From Anaerolineae bacterium (lineage in GTDB: Bacteria > Chloroflexota > Anaerolineae > Anaerolineales > Anaerolineaceae), in contig JABLXC010000001.1 in assembly GCA_013178185.1 (NCBI GenBank), positions 124,001 through 188,000 on the forward strand: 64,000 nucleotides of DNA, read 5' to 3'. The position numbers were made by a program, and so were the translations under genes. Position 1 is the first letter of the stretch; every line of letters starts with the position of its first letter. Shown piece by piece: positions 16,119 through 23,948 of this stretch. Under the pieces are notes generated by a model. It searched no databases. It saw nothing but the letters and a program-made list of their open reading frames with translations, and had not been told where the DNA came from.

Positions 16119-17780
16119 ATGAACAAGAAAAGAATCGGCATTATCAGTTTCGTAGTTGTTGCGATGCTACTGCTTTCTGCCTGCGCTACCAGCATCACCA
16201 CTTTGATACCATCTTCAAAGACCGAGCCGCCCGTCGCATCCACGGTGGCCCAGACGCCGCAGCCAGGCCCAACCGCCGCTCTCCCTGCCGCGCCTGCCCA
16301 GCCCGGTTTGTTGGCGTCTTATGAAGGAACTTTAGAGAATATTTACCAGCAGGTGATGCCATCCGTTGTCAACATTCGCGTCATCCAGAAGCAGGAAGCG
16401 CCCAGCCCGGATTTTAACTTTGGCGACTTTCCGTCATTGCCTTTTCCCTTCTCCCTGCCGGATACGCCCAGTGAGCCGCAGTACAGCCAGGGGCTTGGCT
16501 CCGGTTTTGTTTGGGATCAGGAAGGGCATATCGTCACTAACAACCATGTGGTAGAAGGCGCCGACAAAGTGGAGGTCACCTTTTCTGACGGCCGCACGCT
16601 TTCAGCCACCGTGGTCGGGACAGACGCCTACAGCGACCTGGCAGTTTTGCGCGTGGAACAATCCGGCGACGCGCTTAAACCGGTTCAACTTGGAGATTCA
16701 AACCAGGTTAGAGTTGGGCAGCTTGCCATTGCGATTGGGAATCCTTTTGGATTGGAAGGCACGATGACGGTCGGCATCGTGAGCGCGATTGGCCGCACAC
16801 TCCCAGCCGGGGAGACCACCCAAAGCCAGGCCACTTTCTCGATCCCCGGCGTCATCCAAACCGATGCGCCCATCAACCCCGGTAACTCCGGCGGTGTACT
16901 GGTGAACGCCCAGGGAGAGGTGATTGGGGTGACATCAGCCATCGAATCGCCGGTGCGCGCCAACGCCGGGATCGGGTTTGCCGTCCCTTCTGCACTGGTG
17001 CGAAAAGTTGTGCCGGGGTTGATCAAAGACGGCCACTATGACCATCCTTACCTTGGGATCAGCGGCGTCAGCCTGACCCCAGACCTGGCCAAAGCCATGA
17101 AACTGGATGAGAACCAGCGTGGCGCGCTCGTTCAGGATGTAACCCCCAACGGCCCAGCCGATAAAGCCGGAATTCGCGGCAGCGACCGCAAGGCGCTAAT
17201 TGACGGGCAGGAGGTGCGCGTCGGCGGCGATGTCATCCTCTCAGTGAATGGAACTACCATAAACTCGATGGATGACCTGATCGCAACGATCTTCAATCAA
17301 ACCGAAGTAGGTCAAAAGGTCACTCTGTCGGTCCTGCGCGATGGCAAGGAGACCCAGGTCGAAGTGACTCTGGAGGCCAGGCCATCGCCCGCCTCTCAAA
17401 ACAGCAAACAACAACAGGCCACAGGTGGAGTCTGGCTGGGCATTCAGGCACAGCCCATCACACCCGAAATCGCCAAAGCGATGGGACTACCTGAAGACCA
17501 GCAGGGCATTTTAATCATGCAGGTAGAATCCGGCAGTCCGGCGGATCAGGCGGGGCTGCGCGGCAGTTATAAGCCCGCTGAAATCAACGGCAAGCAGGCG
17601 CTGATCGGCGGCGATATCATTACCGCAGTGGATGGCAAAGAGATCACCTCCGTTCAGGATCTACGCGATCAGATCCGGCAGAAAGAAGCAGGCGATGAAA
17701 TCACCCTGACGGTCCTCCGGGATGGCGAGATGCTCGAGGTGAGCGTAACGCTGGCCGAAAGACCTGCACAAAAGCCGTGA
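16119..17780 (+). CDS. HtrA/Deg-type serine protease, lipoprotein, two PDZ domains
   Basis: Extracytoplasmic quality-control protease. A lipobox (MLLLSAC, Cys about 22) suggests lipid anchoring outside the membrane, followed by a Pro/Thr-rich linker. The trypsin-like domain carries the triad H143 (NNHVVEG), D173 (AYSDLAVL) and S257 (NPGNSGGVL). Two PDZ domains follow, each with a PYLGI- or WLGIQ-type carboxylate loop and a GGDxI turn (about residues 305-430 and 440-550). GGAGG precedes the ATG by 7 bases. It is 200 bases downstream of the two-component pair and ends in a strong terminator. Length (553) suits a DegP-like enzyme with a longer linker. Confidence 0.94.
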   Translation: MNKKRIGIISFVVVAMLLLSACATSITTLIPSSKTEPPVASTVAQTPQPGPTAALPAAPAQPGLLASYEGTLENIYQQVMPSVVNIRVIQKQEAPSPDFNFGDFPSLPFPFSLPDTPSEPQYSQGLGSGFVWDQEGHIVTNNHVVEGADKVEVTFSDGRTLSATVVGTDAYSDLAVLRVEQSGDALKPVQLGDSNQVRVGQLAIAIGNPFGLEGTMTVGIVSAIGRTLPAGETTQSQATFSIPGVIQTDAPINPGNSGGVLVNAQGEVIGVTSAIESPVRANAGIGFAVPSALVRKVVPGLIKDGHYDHPYLGISGVSLTPDLAKAMKLDENQRGALVQDVTPNGPADKAGIRGSDRKALIDGQEVRVGGDVILSVNGTTINSMDDLIATIFNQTEVGQKVTLSVLRDGKETQVEVTLEARPSPASQNSKQQQATGGVWLGIQAQPITPEIAKAMGLPEDQQGILIMQVESGSPADQAGLRGSYKPAEINGKQALIGGDIITAVDGKEITSVQDLRDQIRQKEAGDEITLTVLRDGEMLEVSVTLAERPAQKP

Positions 17781-17803
17781 ATCGAAATATCCCCCCTCCT
17801 TTC

Positions 17804-17836
17804 ATACCCCCTTCCGCGTAGGAGGGGGTATTTTTT
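17804..17836 (+). terminator. Strong intrinsic terminator after the HtrA gene
   Basis: ATACCCCCT (17804-17812) pairs with AGGGGGTAT (17823-17831), followed by six T residues. Confidence 0.9.
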
Positions 17837-17847
17837 CTCTTTACTCA

Positions 17848-17875
17848 TTGGACAGACCTGGAGATATGGTATGAT
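17848..17875 (+). promoter_or_regulatory. Promoter of the MscS-family gene
   Basis: TTGGAC (17848-17853), a 16-base spacer and extended -10 TGGTATGAT (TATGAT at 17870-17875). The predicted start is about 38 bases before the GTG start codon. Confidence 0.65.
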
Positions 17876-17920
17876 TTTATTCGATAACGTATCGCAGAGA
17901 TTTTGCATTGGAGTACTTCT

Positions 17921-18763
17921 GTGCCGACCTTTCTCTTTGATAACCCGGCGATTTCGCTGGCGTTTCAGCTTGGGTTAATCATTCTCACCTTTCTGGCCGC
18001 CGATTGGCTGCTGATACAAATCAGCCGCCGGGCGATCCGCCGCCTTGAAAAAGATGTACCCAACCCCGACTACCTGGGGCGGCTCAAGACAATCGTAAAT
18101 ATCACGCGCAGCAGTTTGTTTATTACTCTGCTGGCGATCTTCATTTTAGTACTTCTCCATTCGTTGGGGGTCAATATCACACCGGTGCTCACTGGCGCGG
18201 GCATTGCCGGGTTGGTGCTCTCGCTCGGCGCCCAATCGCTGATCAAAGATTTCCTCAATGGGGTTCTCATCCTGATCGAAGGACAGTACAACGTTGGCGA
18301 CACGATCCAGGTGGGCGCCTTGAACGGAGAAGTGGAAAGGATCACCCTCCGTGCCACCTACCTGCGCGACCTCGAAGGGCGGCTGCACGTCATCCCAAAC
18401 GGCGAGATCCGCACGCTCTCTAACCTGACGGCCTCCTGGGCGCGCGCTGTGGTAGACCTCAACTTGCCCATCGAAGCCGATCTGAACCGGGCGGTTGCAG
18501 TTCTCGAAAACACCCTGGCGGCGCTCGGCAACAGCGACCAGGAGATCAAAGACTATCTTTTAGAAGCGCCAACGGTGACGGGCTGGACGGGAATGAAAGA
18601 CTGGGCGGTTCAGGCGCGCCTGACGGCGAAGACGCGAGCCGGAAAACAATGGGCGGTCGCGGCTGCGATGCGCAAGCGCGCCCTCGAAGCGCTGAACGAA
18701 GCGGGAATCAGGGTTCAAATTCCCAAACAGGCGGTGGAAATTCCTCCGTCCCTCGGCGATTGA
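17921..18763 (+). CDS. MscS-family mechanosensitive ion channel
   Basis: A 280-residue channel that opens under membrane tension to release osmolytes. Three N-terminal helices are visible (about residues 10-30, 55-78, 83-110); the third, pore-lining helix is Gly/Ala-rich (GAGIAGLVLSLGAQSLIKDFLNG), as in MscS. A beta domain follows (YNVGDTIQVGALNGEVERITLRAT, and VIPNGEI), then an alpha/beta cytoplasmic cage. The GTG at 17921 is chosen because GGAG lies 7 bases before it; a TTG six codons upstream has no such site. It has its own promoter behind the HtrA terminator. Function in osmotic or envelope stress fits the preceding genes. Confidence 0.92.
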   Translation: MPTFLFDNPAISLAFQLGLIILTFLAADWLLIQISRRAIRRLEKDVPNPDYLGRLKTIVNITRSSLFITLLAIFILVLLHSLGVNITPVLTGAGIAGLVLSLGAQSLIKDFLNGVLILIEGQYNVGDTIQVGALNGEVERITLRATYLRDLEGRLHVIPNGEIRTLSNLTASWARAVVDLNLPIEADLNRAVAVLENTLAALGNSDQEIKDYLLEAPTVTGWTGMKDWAVQARLTAKTRAGKQWAVAAAMRKRALEALNEAGIRVQIPKQAVEIPPSLGD

Positions 18764-18828
18764 ACAAAGGAGGCAGCCTGTCTAGACACTCTTAATGGCC
18801 GGGCTGCCGGGGTGTGCAACCTGTCGGT

Positions 18829-21135
18829 TTAGTTAAATTGGATTTCCCACAGGTGCACGTTGGCGGGTTCAGGGACGTAATCGTCGTATAACAAGATGTT
18901 CAGGCTTTTCACATCCAGCGCTGCGCCGAAATTCACCGTTACTTTCTTAAAGTCCGCCACCAGCGCTCCCTGCGCCTTAAATGTCCAGTGGATGCCCTCC
19001 GAATCGGTTACCTCGACCGTCAGGGTTACGGGCTCGGCCCCGGCAAGCGCCGTGACGCTCCGCATCGGGCGCGCTTCCTTAAATTCCACGCTGACAACCA
19101 GCGGGTTGGCAACCGCCGACCGGATGAGCGAGTCCGGATCGCCATCGAAGACGTTCGCAATATTTCCCATATCCAGGGTGGAATACTGAACGGTCACTTC
19201 TTCTCCGTCTAGCAGGAGGGTCTCTTTGACCAACTTGCGCCGCTCTGTTCTCTCGTTCTCCAGGATACTGGTAATATCTTCCACATACGACAGCCGCGCC
19301 CAGTAAAAACCATCCCGGCCGTCCGGGTACGGCGTGATCTGGATCACCTCAGGGGGTTTAAGCTTGCCGGATTGCTGCACCTGCCAGAAATCTTCGGGCG
19401 TCAGGACGAATACAAATTGCGAAATATCCTCTTGATAAGCGCCCAAAAAGTCCGTCACTGCCTGCACGCGAATCTGGGGGTGGTCGTCGGTGAAAAAGTT
19501 GCGCAGCGTTTGCCCCTGAAAAGTCCAGTTGGGTGAAATCAGTATCACATCCTGCGGGTGTTTCAGGATATGTTCACGAGCCGCGCCGTAAAGCTGGGGC
19601 GCGCCCCACTGAAGCCCGCTCAGGCCGTAATCCGTCAACCAGCGGGAGCCGTTTTTGTAGGCGTCTAACATCGTAAAAATGCCGGTTGCTGAAAGGAAAA
19701 GTAGCAGGGTCAGAGCGCTCCATTTTTGCAGCGCCGGGCGACGTTTCTCCAGCCACGCCAGCGCGGCAGAAAGCCCAAGCGCCGCAAACAGGAGCAACGG
19801 GAACGCCACTGCCAAAAGACGGGGCAATGTGCCGCCTGCGACAACCGCCGCGCCGACCGGCGCAGCCAGAAGCGCATAAATGGCCAGGCGCAATTCCGGG
19901 TGGGCGCGCCAGCCTCGGACGAGGGTGTAAAGCCCTAGCAGGATCAGGGGCGCGTACAGCCAGGGCAGCGGCGGGCGGTTGCCCATCGCGTAGCGTATAT
20001 GTTCGCCTTCTATGTGGGGGGAGAACCAGAAAACCGGGTTGAGCCCACCCAGGTATTGCAGCAGGAAAATGCCAGTCTTTTGGAGTAGGGTTAAGTCTGG
20101 CCAGATCCAATAAGAATTGTACATGTTCAGGCGGCGGCCATACTCGCCCGGTTCAAGGTGGATGAACCGCATCAGAGGAAGCGCCAGCAAAATTAACACA
20201 AGCGCCCCTTTCCAGGCAATGCTGCGTTGCTGCCAGTGGTAGCGCCAGTCAACCGCCAGCAGGATCAAACCGCTGACGACGATGATGATCTGCCCGGGCG
20301 TATAAGTGTAGAAAACCAGTCCCCCAAGGATCAAAGCTGGAAACAAAAAAGTGGGCCTCCTGAAGCGGTAACAGGCGTAATAGTACCAGAAGCCGATGTA
20401 AAACGCCGTCATCTGCGCCGTCTCTAAGCCGGTGCGCGCCAGGAAGAACCAGGCCGGCGCCAGCGAGAGCAGCAGGGGGCTTAACCACCATTCTCGCAGC
20501 CGCACAAAATCCCGGATGAACAGTGTGAACCACAGCGCCCCCAGCAAAGCTACAAACGCCGTGATCAAACGGACCGCCAGGACCGATTTGCCAAACAACA
20601 GGTAAGGCAGGATGGCAAAATAGACCGTGGCGCTCAGGCTGTACTGGCTGTCATTCTTCGTAAAGGTAGGCAGCAGTTCGCCGTGGTCGCCGCGCAAGCC
20701 ATTCCGAAGAAGGGCAGAGGCATTTACCATGCTGACGGCTTCGTCACAGGAGAAGTGGGCGGGGTAGGCTTGCAGCCCGGCCAGCTGGATCACCAGGTAC
20801 ACCGCCAGGCAAACGGCGAACCAATAACCTGGCTTCTCCAGCCACTTACCCAGCGGTTTTTGCGCCCAGAGGCGGGCGCGTTGGTAGATCCGATTTAGAA
20901 AGGGCGGGAGGCGGTCCCAGAATGAACGGGGACGCTCTCCGGTTAGGACAGGGAGAGGAAGGGTGTCGAATTGCGTTGAAATTTGCGGTTTTTCGCCAGC
21001 TCGCCCAGAGGCAATCGTAACCTGCACGCGCATCCCGGGCTGGAGATCAATGGAGAGCTCGATGTGAGCGCTCTCGGTCGGGTCAACTGGGGCGGGGTCG
21101 CCGGTTTGCGAAGGCTGTAATTCCTCGGCGGTCAT
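18829..21135 (-). CDS. Polytopic GT-C glycosyltransferase (PMT/ArnT-like) with C-terminal discoidin-like domain
   Basis: Predicted integral-membrane glycosyltransferase that moves a sugar from a polyprenyl-phosphate donor to an extracytoplasmic acceptor. After a cytoplasmic N-terminus of about 100 residues, the first helix is followed by a loop with HFSCDEAVS, holding the acidic pair typical of PMT/ArnT first loops, then SQYSLSATVYF and about ten more helices to residue 500. The remaining 270 residues are extracytoplasmic. The final 130 or so resemble an F5/8 type C (discoidin-like) beta domain, starting near NVFDGDPDSLIRS and ending PEPANVHLWEIQFN. At 768 residues it is longer than plain PMT-2 proteins because of this carbohydrate-binding-like tail. 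It is monocistronic and apparently leaderless. Confidence 0.82.
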   Translation of the reverse strand: MTAEELQPSQTGDPAPVDPTESAHIELSIDLQPGMRVQVTIASGRAGEKPQISTQFDTLPLPVLTGERPRSFWDRLPPFLNRIYQRARLWAQKPLGKWLEKPGYWFAVCLAVYLVIQLAGLQAYPAHFSCDEAVSMVNASALLRNGLRGDHGELLPTFTKNDSQYSLSATVYFAILPYLLFGKSVLAVRLITAFVALLGALWFTLFIRDFVRLREWWLSPLLLSLAPAWFFLARTGLETAQMTAFYIGFWYYYACYRFRRPTFLFPALILGGLVFYTYTPGQIIIVVSGLILLAVDWRYHWQQRSIAWKGALVLILLALPLMRFIHLEPGEYGRRLNMYNSYWIWPDLTLLQKTGIFLLQYLGGLNPVFWFSPHIEGEHIRYAMGNRPPLPWLYAPLILLGLYTLVRGWRAHPELRLAIYALLAAPVGAAVVAGGTLPRLLAVAFPLLLFAALGLSAALAWLEKRRPALQKWSALTLLLFLSATGIFTMLDAYKNGSRWLTDYGLSGLQWGAPQLYGAAREHILKHPQDVILISPNWTFQGQTLRNFFTDDHPQIRVQAVTDFLGAYQEDISQFVFVLTPEDFWQVQQSGKLKPPEVIQITPYPDGRDGFYWARLSYVEDITSILENERTERRKLVKETLLLDGEEVTVQYSTLDMGNIANVFDGDPDSLIRSAVANPLVVSVEFKEARPMRSVTALAGAEPVTLTVEVTDSEGIHWTFKAQGALVADFKKVTVNFGAALDVKSLNILLYDDYVPEPANVHLWEIQFN

Positions 21136-21144
21136 ATAGGATTC

Positions 21145-21150
21145 AGTATA
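21145..21150 (-). promoter_or_regulatory. Extended -10 element directly before the GT-C gene
   Basis: On the minus strand TGCTATACT ends 9 bases before the ATG at 21135, so transcription would start about 3 bases before the start codon. No ribosome binding site is present, which fits a leaderless message. The same nonamer occurs at the same place before the DinB gene. Confidence 0.5.
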
Positions 21151-21280
21151 GCATGAGATTCAAAGAAAATTAGCCGTGCGAACAATTTTTCATTCATCTA
21201 TAGATGTGGTTATTTTCGAGATCGCGTCATGCTCCCTCCCGGAACAAGCGCCGATACAATCCGCCCCCCTCTCCATCCAA

Positions 21281-21424
21281 AAACCGACCGTCCGGCAACT
21301 CCTTAAAGTGGCGTTTTTCCTCTTGCGCCTGGGCGCGAGGGGGTTCGGCAGCCCGGCGATCCACATCGGGGATGTGCGCGCCGGTCGGGGGCTGATCCTG
21401 GGCGGGGTGGCGTTTATTTACTGA
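21281..21424 (+). pseudogene. Remnant of a chromate transporter (ChrA family)
   Basis: Forty-seven codons translate to a ChrA-like start (QLLKVAFFLLRLGARGFGSPA) joined in frame to IHIGDVRAGRGLILGGVAFI, which in ChrA proteins lies about 50 residues further on, in the segment normally reading like AIHIGYVRAGWRGLI-GGVAFILP. A stop follows at once. The frame is open upstream to a GTG at 21176, but that part has no ChrA character and no ribosome binding site. The simplest reading is an internally deleted, truncated relic. The following 190 bases to the next gene show no recognisable continuation. Confidence 0.6.
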
Positions 21425-21615
21425 CCTGACGCCAGACAGGTTCGCTCAGGGGCGAAAAGAACCATCATTTATTTGATCTAGTGCAAAGACGCGCCGACGA
21501 AAAACCGCTAGGATAAAATCGCCGCCGCTCCGGCTGCCTGCGAGTAGGCGGGGCGAGTACGCCTGAAATGTCTTCGGCGTTCTCAGCGGTGACAATCTTC
21601 ATCAAAGGAAACGCC

Positions 21616-22728
21616 ATGCGTCAAAACAGGCTGCCGATCCTTCCCTTTCTTCTCCTTTCCATCCTGGCTCTCATTTTTGGATTGTGGGCCGGCCTGCTGC
21701 GGCTGGGCTGGGTCTTGCCGGTATTGCGCAGCAACCTGCCCACTTCTCACGGCGCGCTGATGATCTCTGGCTTTTTAGGGACGCTGATCACGCTGGAACG
21801 GGTGGCCGCGCTGCGGCAGCGCTGGATGCTGGCGGCACCGCTGCTAACCGGTTTGGGCTCTGCGCTGGGGCTGGCGCTGCCAGGGTCGGCGTTGGGGCCA
21901 ACGCTCATTACCATGGGCAGCCTTGTAGCGGTCGCAATCCTGATCGTCATCGTGCGGCGCGAGACGCAGCTCTTCACGGTTGTGATGGCGGTTGGCGCGC
22001 TTAGCTGGCTGGCTGGCAACCTGCTCTGGCTGACCGGCGCAGCGCTCAACCGGCTGGTGTGGTGGTGGGCGGCTTTCCTGATCCTGACGATCGCGGGGGA
22101 GCGTTTGGAACTCAGCCGGGTGCTGCGCCCAAAACGCTGGCACTATACGCTTTTCACGGGTGCGGCGCTTCTTTTTATCACAGGGGTCGCGCTCTACTCC
22201 TGGCAACCGCGGAGCGGCGCCTGGCTGACCGGCGTGGGGATGCTAGTATTGTCGGCCTGGCTGCTGCGGTTCGACATCGCCGCTTTCAATCTGCGCCACC
22301 CCAACCCGCTCACCCGCTATATCGCGCTGTGCCTCTTCCTGGGGTATCTCTGGCTTGGCGTCAGCGGCGTTCTCCTGCTGGCGTTTGGAGTCCAGGCGGC
22401 CGGTTTCCTCTACGATGCCATACTGCACACGCTTTTTTTGGGCTTTGTCTTCTCGATGATCTTCGGCCACGCTCCGATTATCTTTCCGGCGCTGACCGGC
22501 ATCCAAATCCATTACCGCCCGCTCTTGTTTCTGCCGCTGGCACTGCTGCACGGCTCGCTGGCGCTGCGCGTCGCAGCCGATCTTTCCGGGTGGCATACCG
22601 GCCGGATGTGGGGCGGGCTGCTGAATGAAATCGCCCTGGTACTCTTCATGGCGCTGATCGCTCGCCAGGTGATCCTCTCCCGGCGGCAAAAACCGCTTAC
22701 TGAACAGTCAGCGAACAAAGCAAAGTGA
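21616..22728 (+). CDS. Polytopic membrane protein, NnrS-like
   Basis: A 370-residue protein of about ten to twelve hydrophobic helices. Early it has SHGALMISGFLGTLITLERVAAL, and late HTLFLGFVFSMIFGHAPIIFPAL; histidines at helix ends followed by GFL/GF and a later HAP recall the layout of NnrS proteins (nitric-oxide-related haem/copper membrane proteins), but the match is by eye and partial. The ATG at 21616 is chosen because AAAGGA lies 7 bases upstream, over a longer frame starting at 21568. Three small genes follow closely (DUF488 and two four-helix proteins), forming an apparent operon. Alternative: an uncharacterised haem-copper-oxidase-related membrane family. Confidence 0.6.
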   Translation: MRQNRLPILPFLLLSILALIFGLWAGLLRLGWVLPVLRSNLPTSHGALMISGFLGTLITLERVAALRQRWMLAAPLLTGLGSALGLALPGSALGPTLITMGSLVAVAILIVIVRRETQLFTVVMAVGALSWLAGNLLWLTGAALNRLVWWWAAFLILTIAGERLELSRVLRPKRWHYTLFTGAALLFITGVALYSWQPRSGAWLTGVGMLVLSAWLLRFDIAAFNLRHPNPLTRYIALCLFLGYLWLGVSGVLLLAFGVQAAGFLYDAILHTLFLGFVFSMIFGHAPIIFPALTGIQIHYRPLLFLPLALLHGSLALRVAADLSGWHTGRMWGGLLNEIALVLFMALIARQVILSRRQKPLTEQSANKAK

Positions 22729-22765
22729 GCCAGATGTAACTGGATGCGCAAGGAGGAGCTTGTTG

Positions 22766-23122
22766 ATGATCTCTATAAAACGCGTTTACGAACCCGTCTT
22801 GCCATCGGATGGCGAGCGCTATCTGGTGGATCGCCTGTGGCCGCGCCGCCTCCGGCGCGAGGAGCTGCAACTGTCCGGCTGGCTGCGTCAGGCAGGGCCG
22901 AGCGATGAGCTGCGCCACTGGTATGGACACGACCCCGCCCGCTGGGAGGCATTTTGCCAGCGTTACTTTGCCGAACTGGAGGCCAACCCGGCCGCCTGGC
23001 AGCCCCTCCTGGAAGCTGCCCGGCGCGGACCGGTAACGCTCTTGTTTGCCGCCCGAGACGCCGAACACAACAACGCCGCGGCGCTGAAACAGTTTTTGGA
23101 AGGAATACTGAGAGAAAACTGA
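22766..23122 (+). CDS. DUF488 family protein (YeaO-like)
   Basis: A 118-residue soluble protein with the DUF488 hallmarks: start ISIKRVYEP, the conserved YLVDRLWPRRLRREEL segment, an RHWYGHDPARWEAF helix and the C-terminal LLFAARDAEHNNA motif. Function is unknown; the family is often near metal or redox stress genes. The ATG at 22766 has AGGAGG 9 bases upstream; two TTG codons just before it are ignored. The stop overlaps the next start (TGATG), so it is coupled to the small membrane protein downstream. Confidence 0.88.
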   Translation: MISIKRVYEPVLPSDGERYLVDRLWPRRLRREELQLSGWLRQAGPSDELRHWYGHDPARWEAFCQRYFAELEANPAAWQPLLEAARRGPVTLLFAARDAEHNNAAALKQFLEGILREN

Positions 23123-23541
23123 TGCCTTTCCTCACCCGCCTGTTCATCAAGACTTCTCTGATCTACCTTTTGCTGGCGCTGCTGGCAAGCTGGTTGCTTT
23201 CCATGCAGGCAGCCGGTCTCATCCCGGTGGGGTTGCCGGGGCTCTTTCCTGTTACCGTGCATCTGTTTGTGCTTGGGTGGGTGACCCAACTGATCTTTGG
23301 CGTCGTGTACTGGATGTTCCCAAAATACACACGGGAAAAGCCACGCGGCAGTTCGTTCCTGGCCTGGCTGACCTATGGATCGCTGAACCTGGGGTTGGCG
23401 CTGCGGACGGTTGGCGAGCCGCTGCACGCGGCAAGACCCGCAGCGCTGAGCGGCTGGCTGCTGGCCGGGGCGGCGCTTTTGTTGTGGCTTTCGGGGGCGA
23501 CTTTCCTCGCCAACACCTGGCAACGGGTCAGGGAGCGCTGA
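23122..23541 (+). CDS. Four-helix membrane protein, paralogue 1
   Basis: A 139-residue protein with four hydrophobic segments (about residues 9-30, 36-66, 77-97, 110-130). Helix 2 contains HLFVLGWVTQLIFGVVYWMF, followed by P and a basic turn (KYTREKPRG). Motif G-W-x2-Q-x2-F-G-x3-W-x2-P is shared with the next gene. The His in this helix is a possible haem or metal ligand. It overlaps the DUF488 stop by one base. No named family is recognised; small proteins of this type occur beside NnrS and cytochrome oxidase genes, which is the basis for suspecting a respiratory or NO-related role. Confidence 0.6.
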   Translation: MPFLTRLFIKTSLIYLLLALLASWLLSMQAAGLIPVGLPGLFPVTVHLFVLGWVTQLIFGVVYWMFPKYTREKPRGSSFLAWLTYGSLNLGLALRTVGEPLHAARPAALSGWLLAGAALLLWLSGATFLANTWQRVRER

Positions 23542-23542
23542 A

Positions 23543-23947
23543 ATGCCGCGCTTGAGCGTCTGGTTCATCCGCGCGGCGCTGGCGTACCTTCTGGTGGGTT
23601 TTACCTGGGGGGCGCTGATGCTGGCAAACATTGGGTTGCGTTTTTTCCCGCAGGCCTGGTGGCTGCTGCCGTCGCATGTCGAATTTTTACTGGCAGGCTG
23701 GTTGGTACAGCTCGCTTTTGGGACGGCCTTCTGGATCCTGCCTCGCTTTATGCGCCGCCCATTTCATGGCAATGAAAAACTGGGCTGGGCAGCGTTCTTC
23801 TGTTTGAACCTTGGCATTCTGACCACGGCCGCCAGCGACCTGACCAACGGGACCGCGCTGCTGGCGGCAGGCCGAACAGCCGAAGTATTGGGCGCGGCGC
23901 TGTTTGCCTGGTCTGTCTGGCAACGCGTCAAGCCTTATGGGGGATAA
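23543..23947 (+). CDS. Four-helix membrane protein, paralogue 2
   Basis: A 134-residue protein resembling the preceding one in length, helix spacing and the motif G-W-x2-Q-x2-F-G-x3-W-x2-P (AGWLVQLAFGTAFWILP), again followed by basic residues (RFMRRPFHGNEK) and a segment like FCLNLGILTTA against SLNLGLALRT. The nearby His sits two residues earlier than in paralogue 1 (SHVEFLLAGW). It starts one base after the upstream stop. The pair looks like a tandem duplication forming a heterodimeric membrane unit. Function not assigned. Confidence 0.6.
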   Translation: MPRLSVWFIRAALAYLLVGFTWGALMLANIGLRFFPQAWWLLPSHVEFLLAGWLVQLAFGTAFWILPRFMRRPFHGNEKLGWAAFFCLNLGILTTAASDLTNGTALLAAGRTAEVLGAALFAWSVWQRVKPYGG

Positions 23948-23948
23948 G

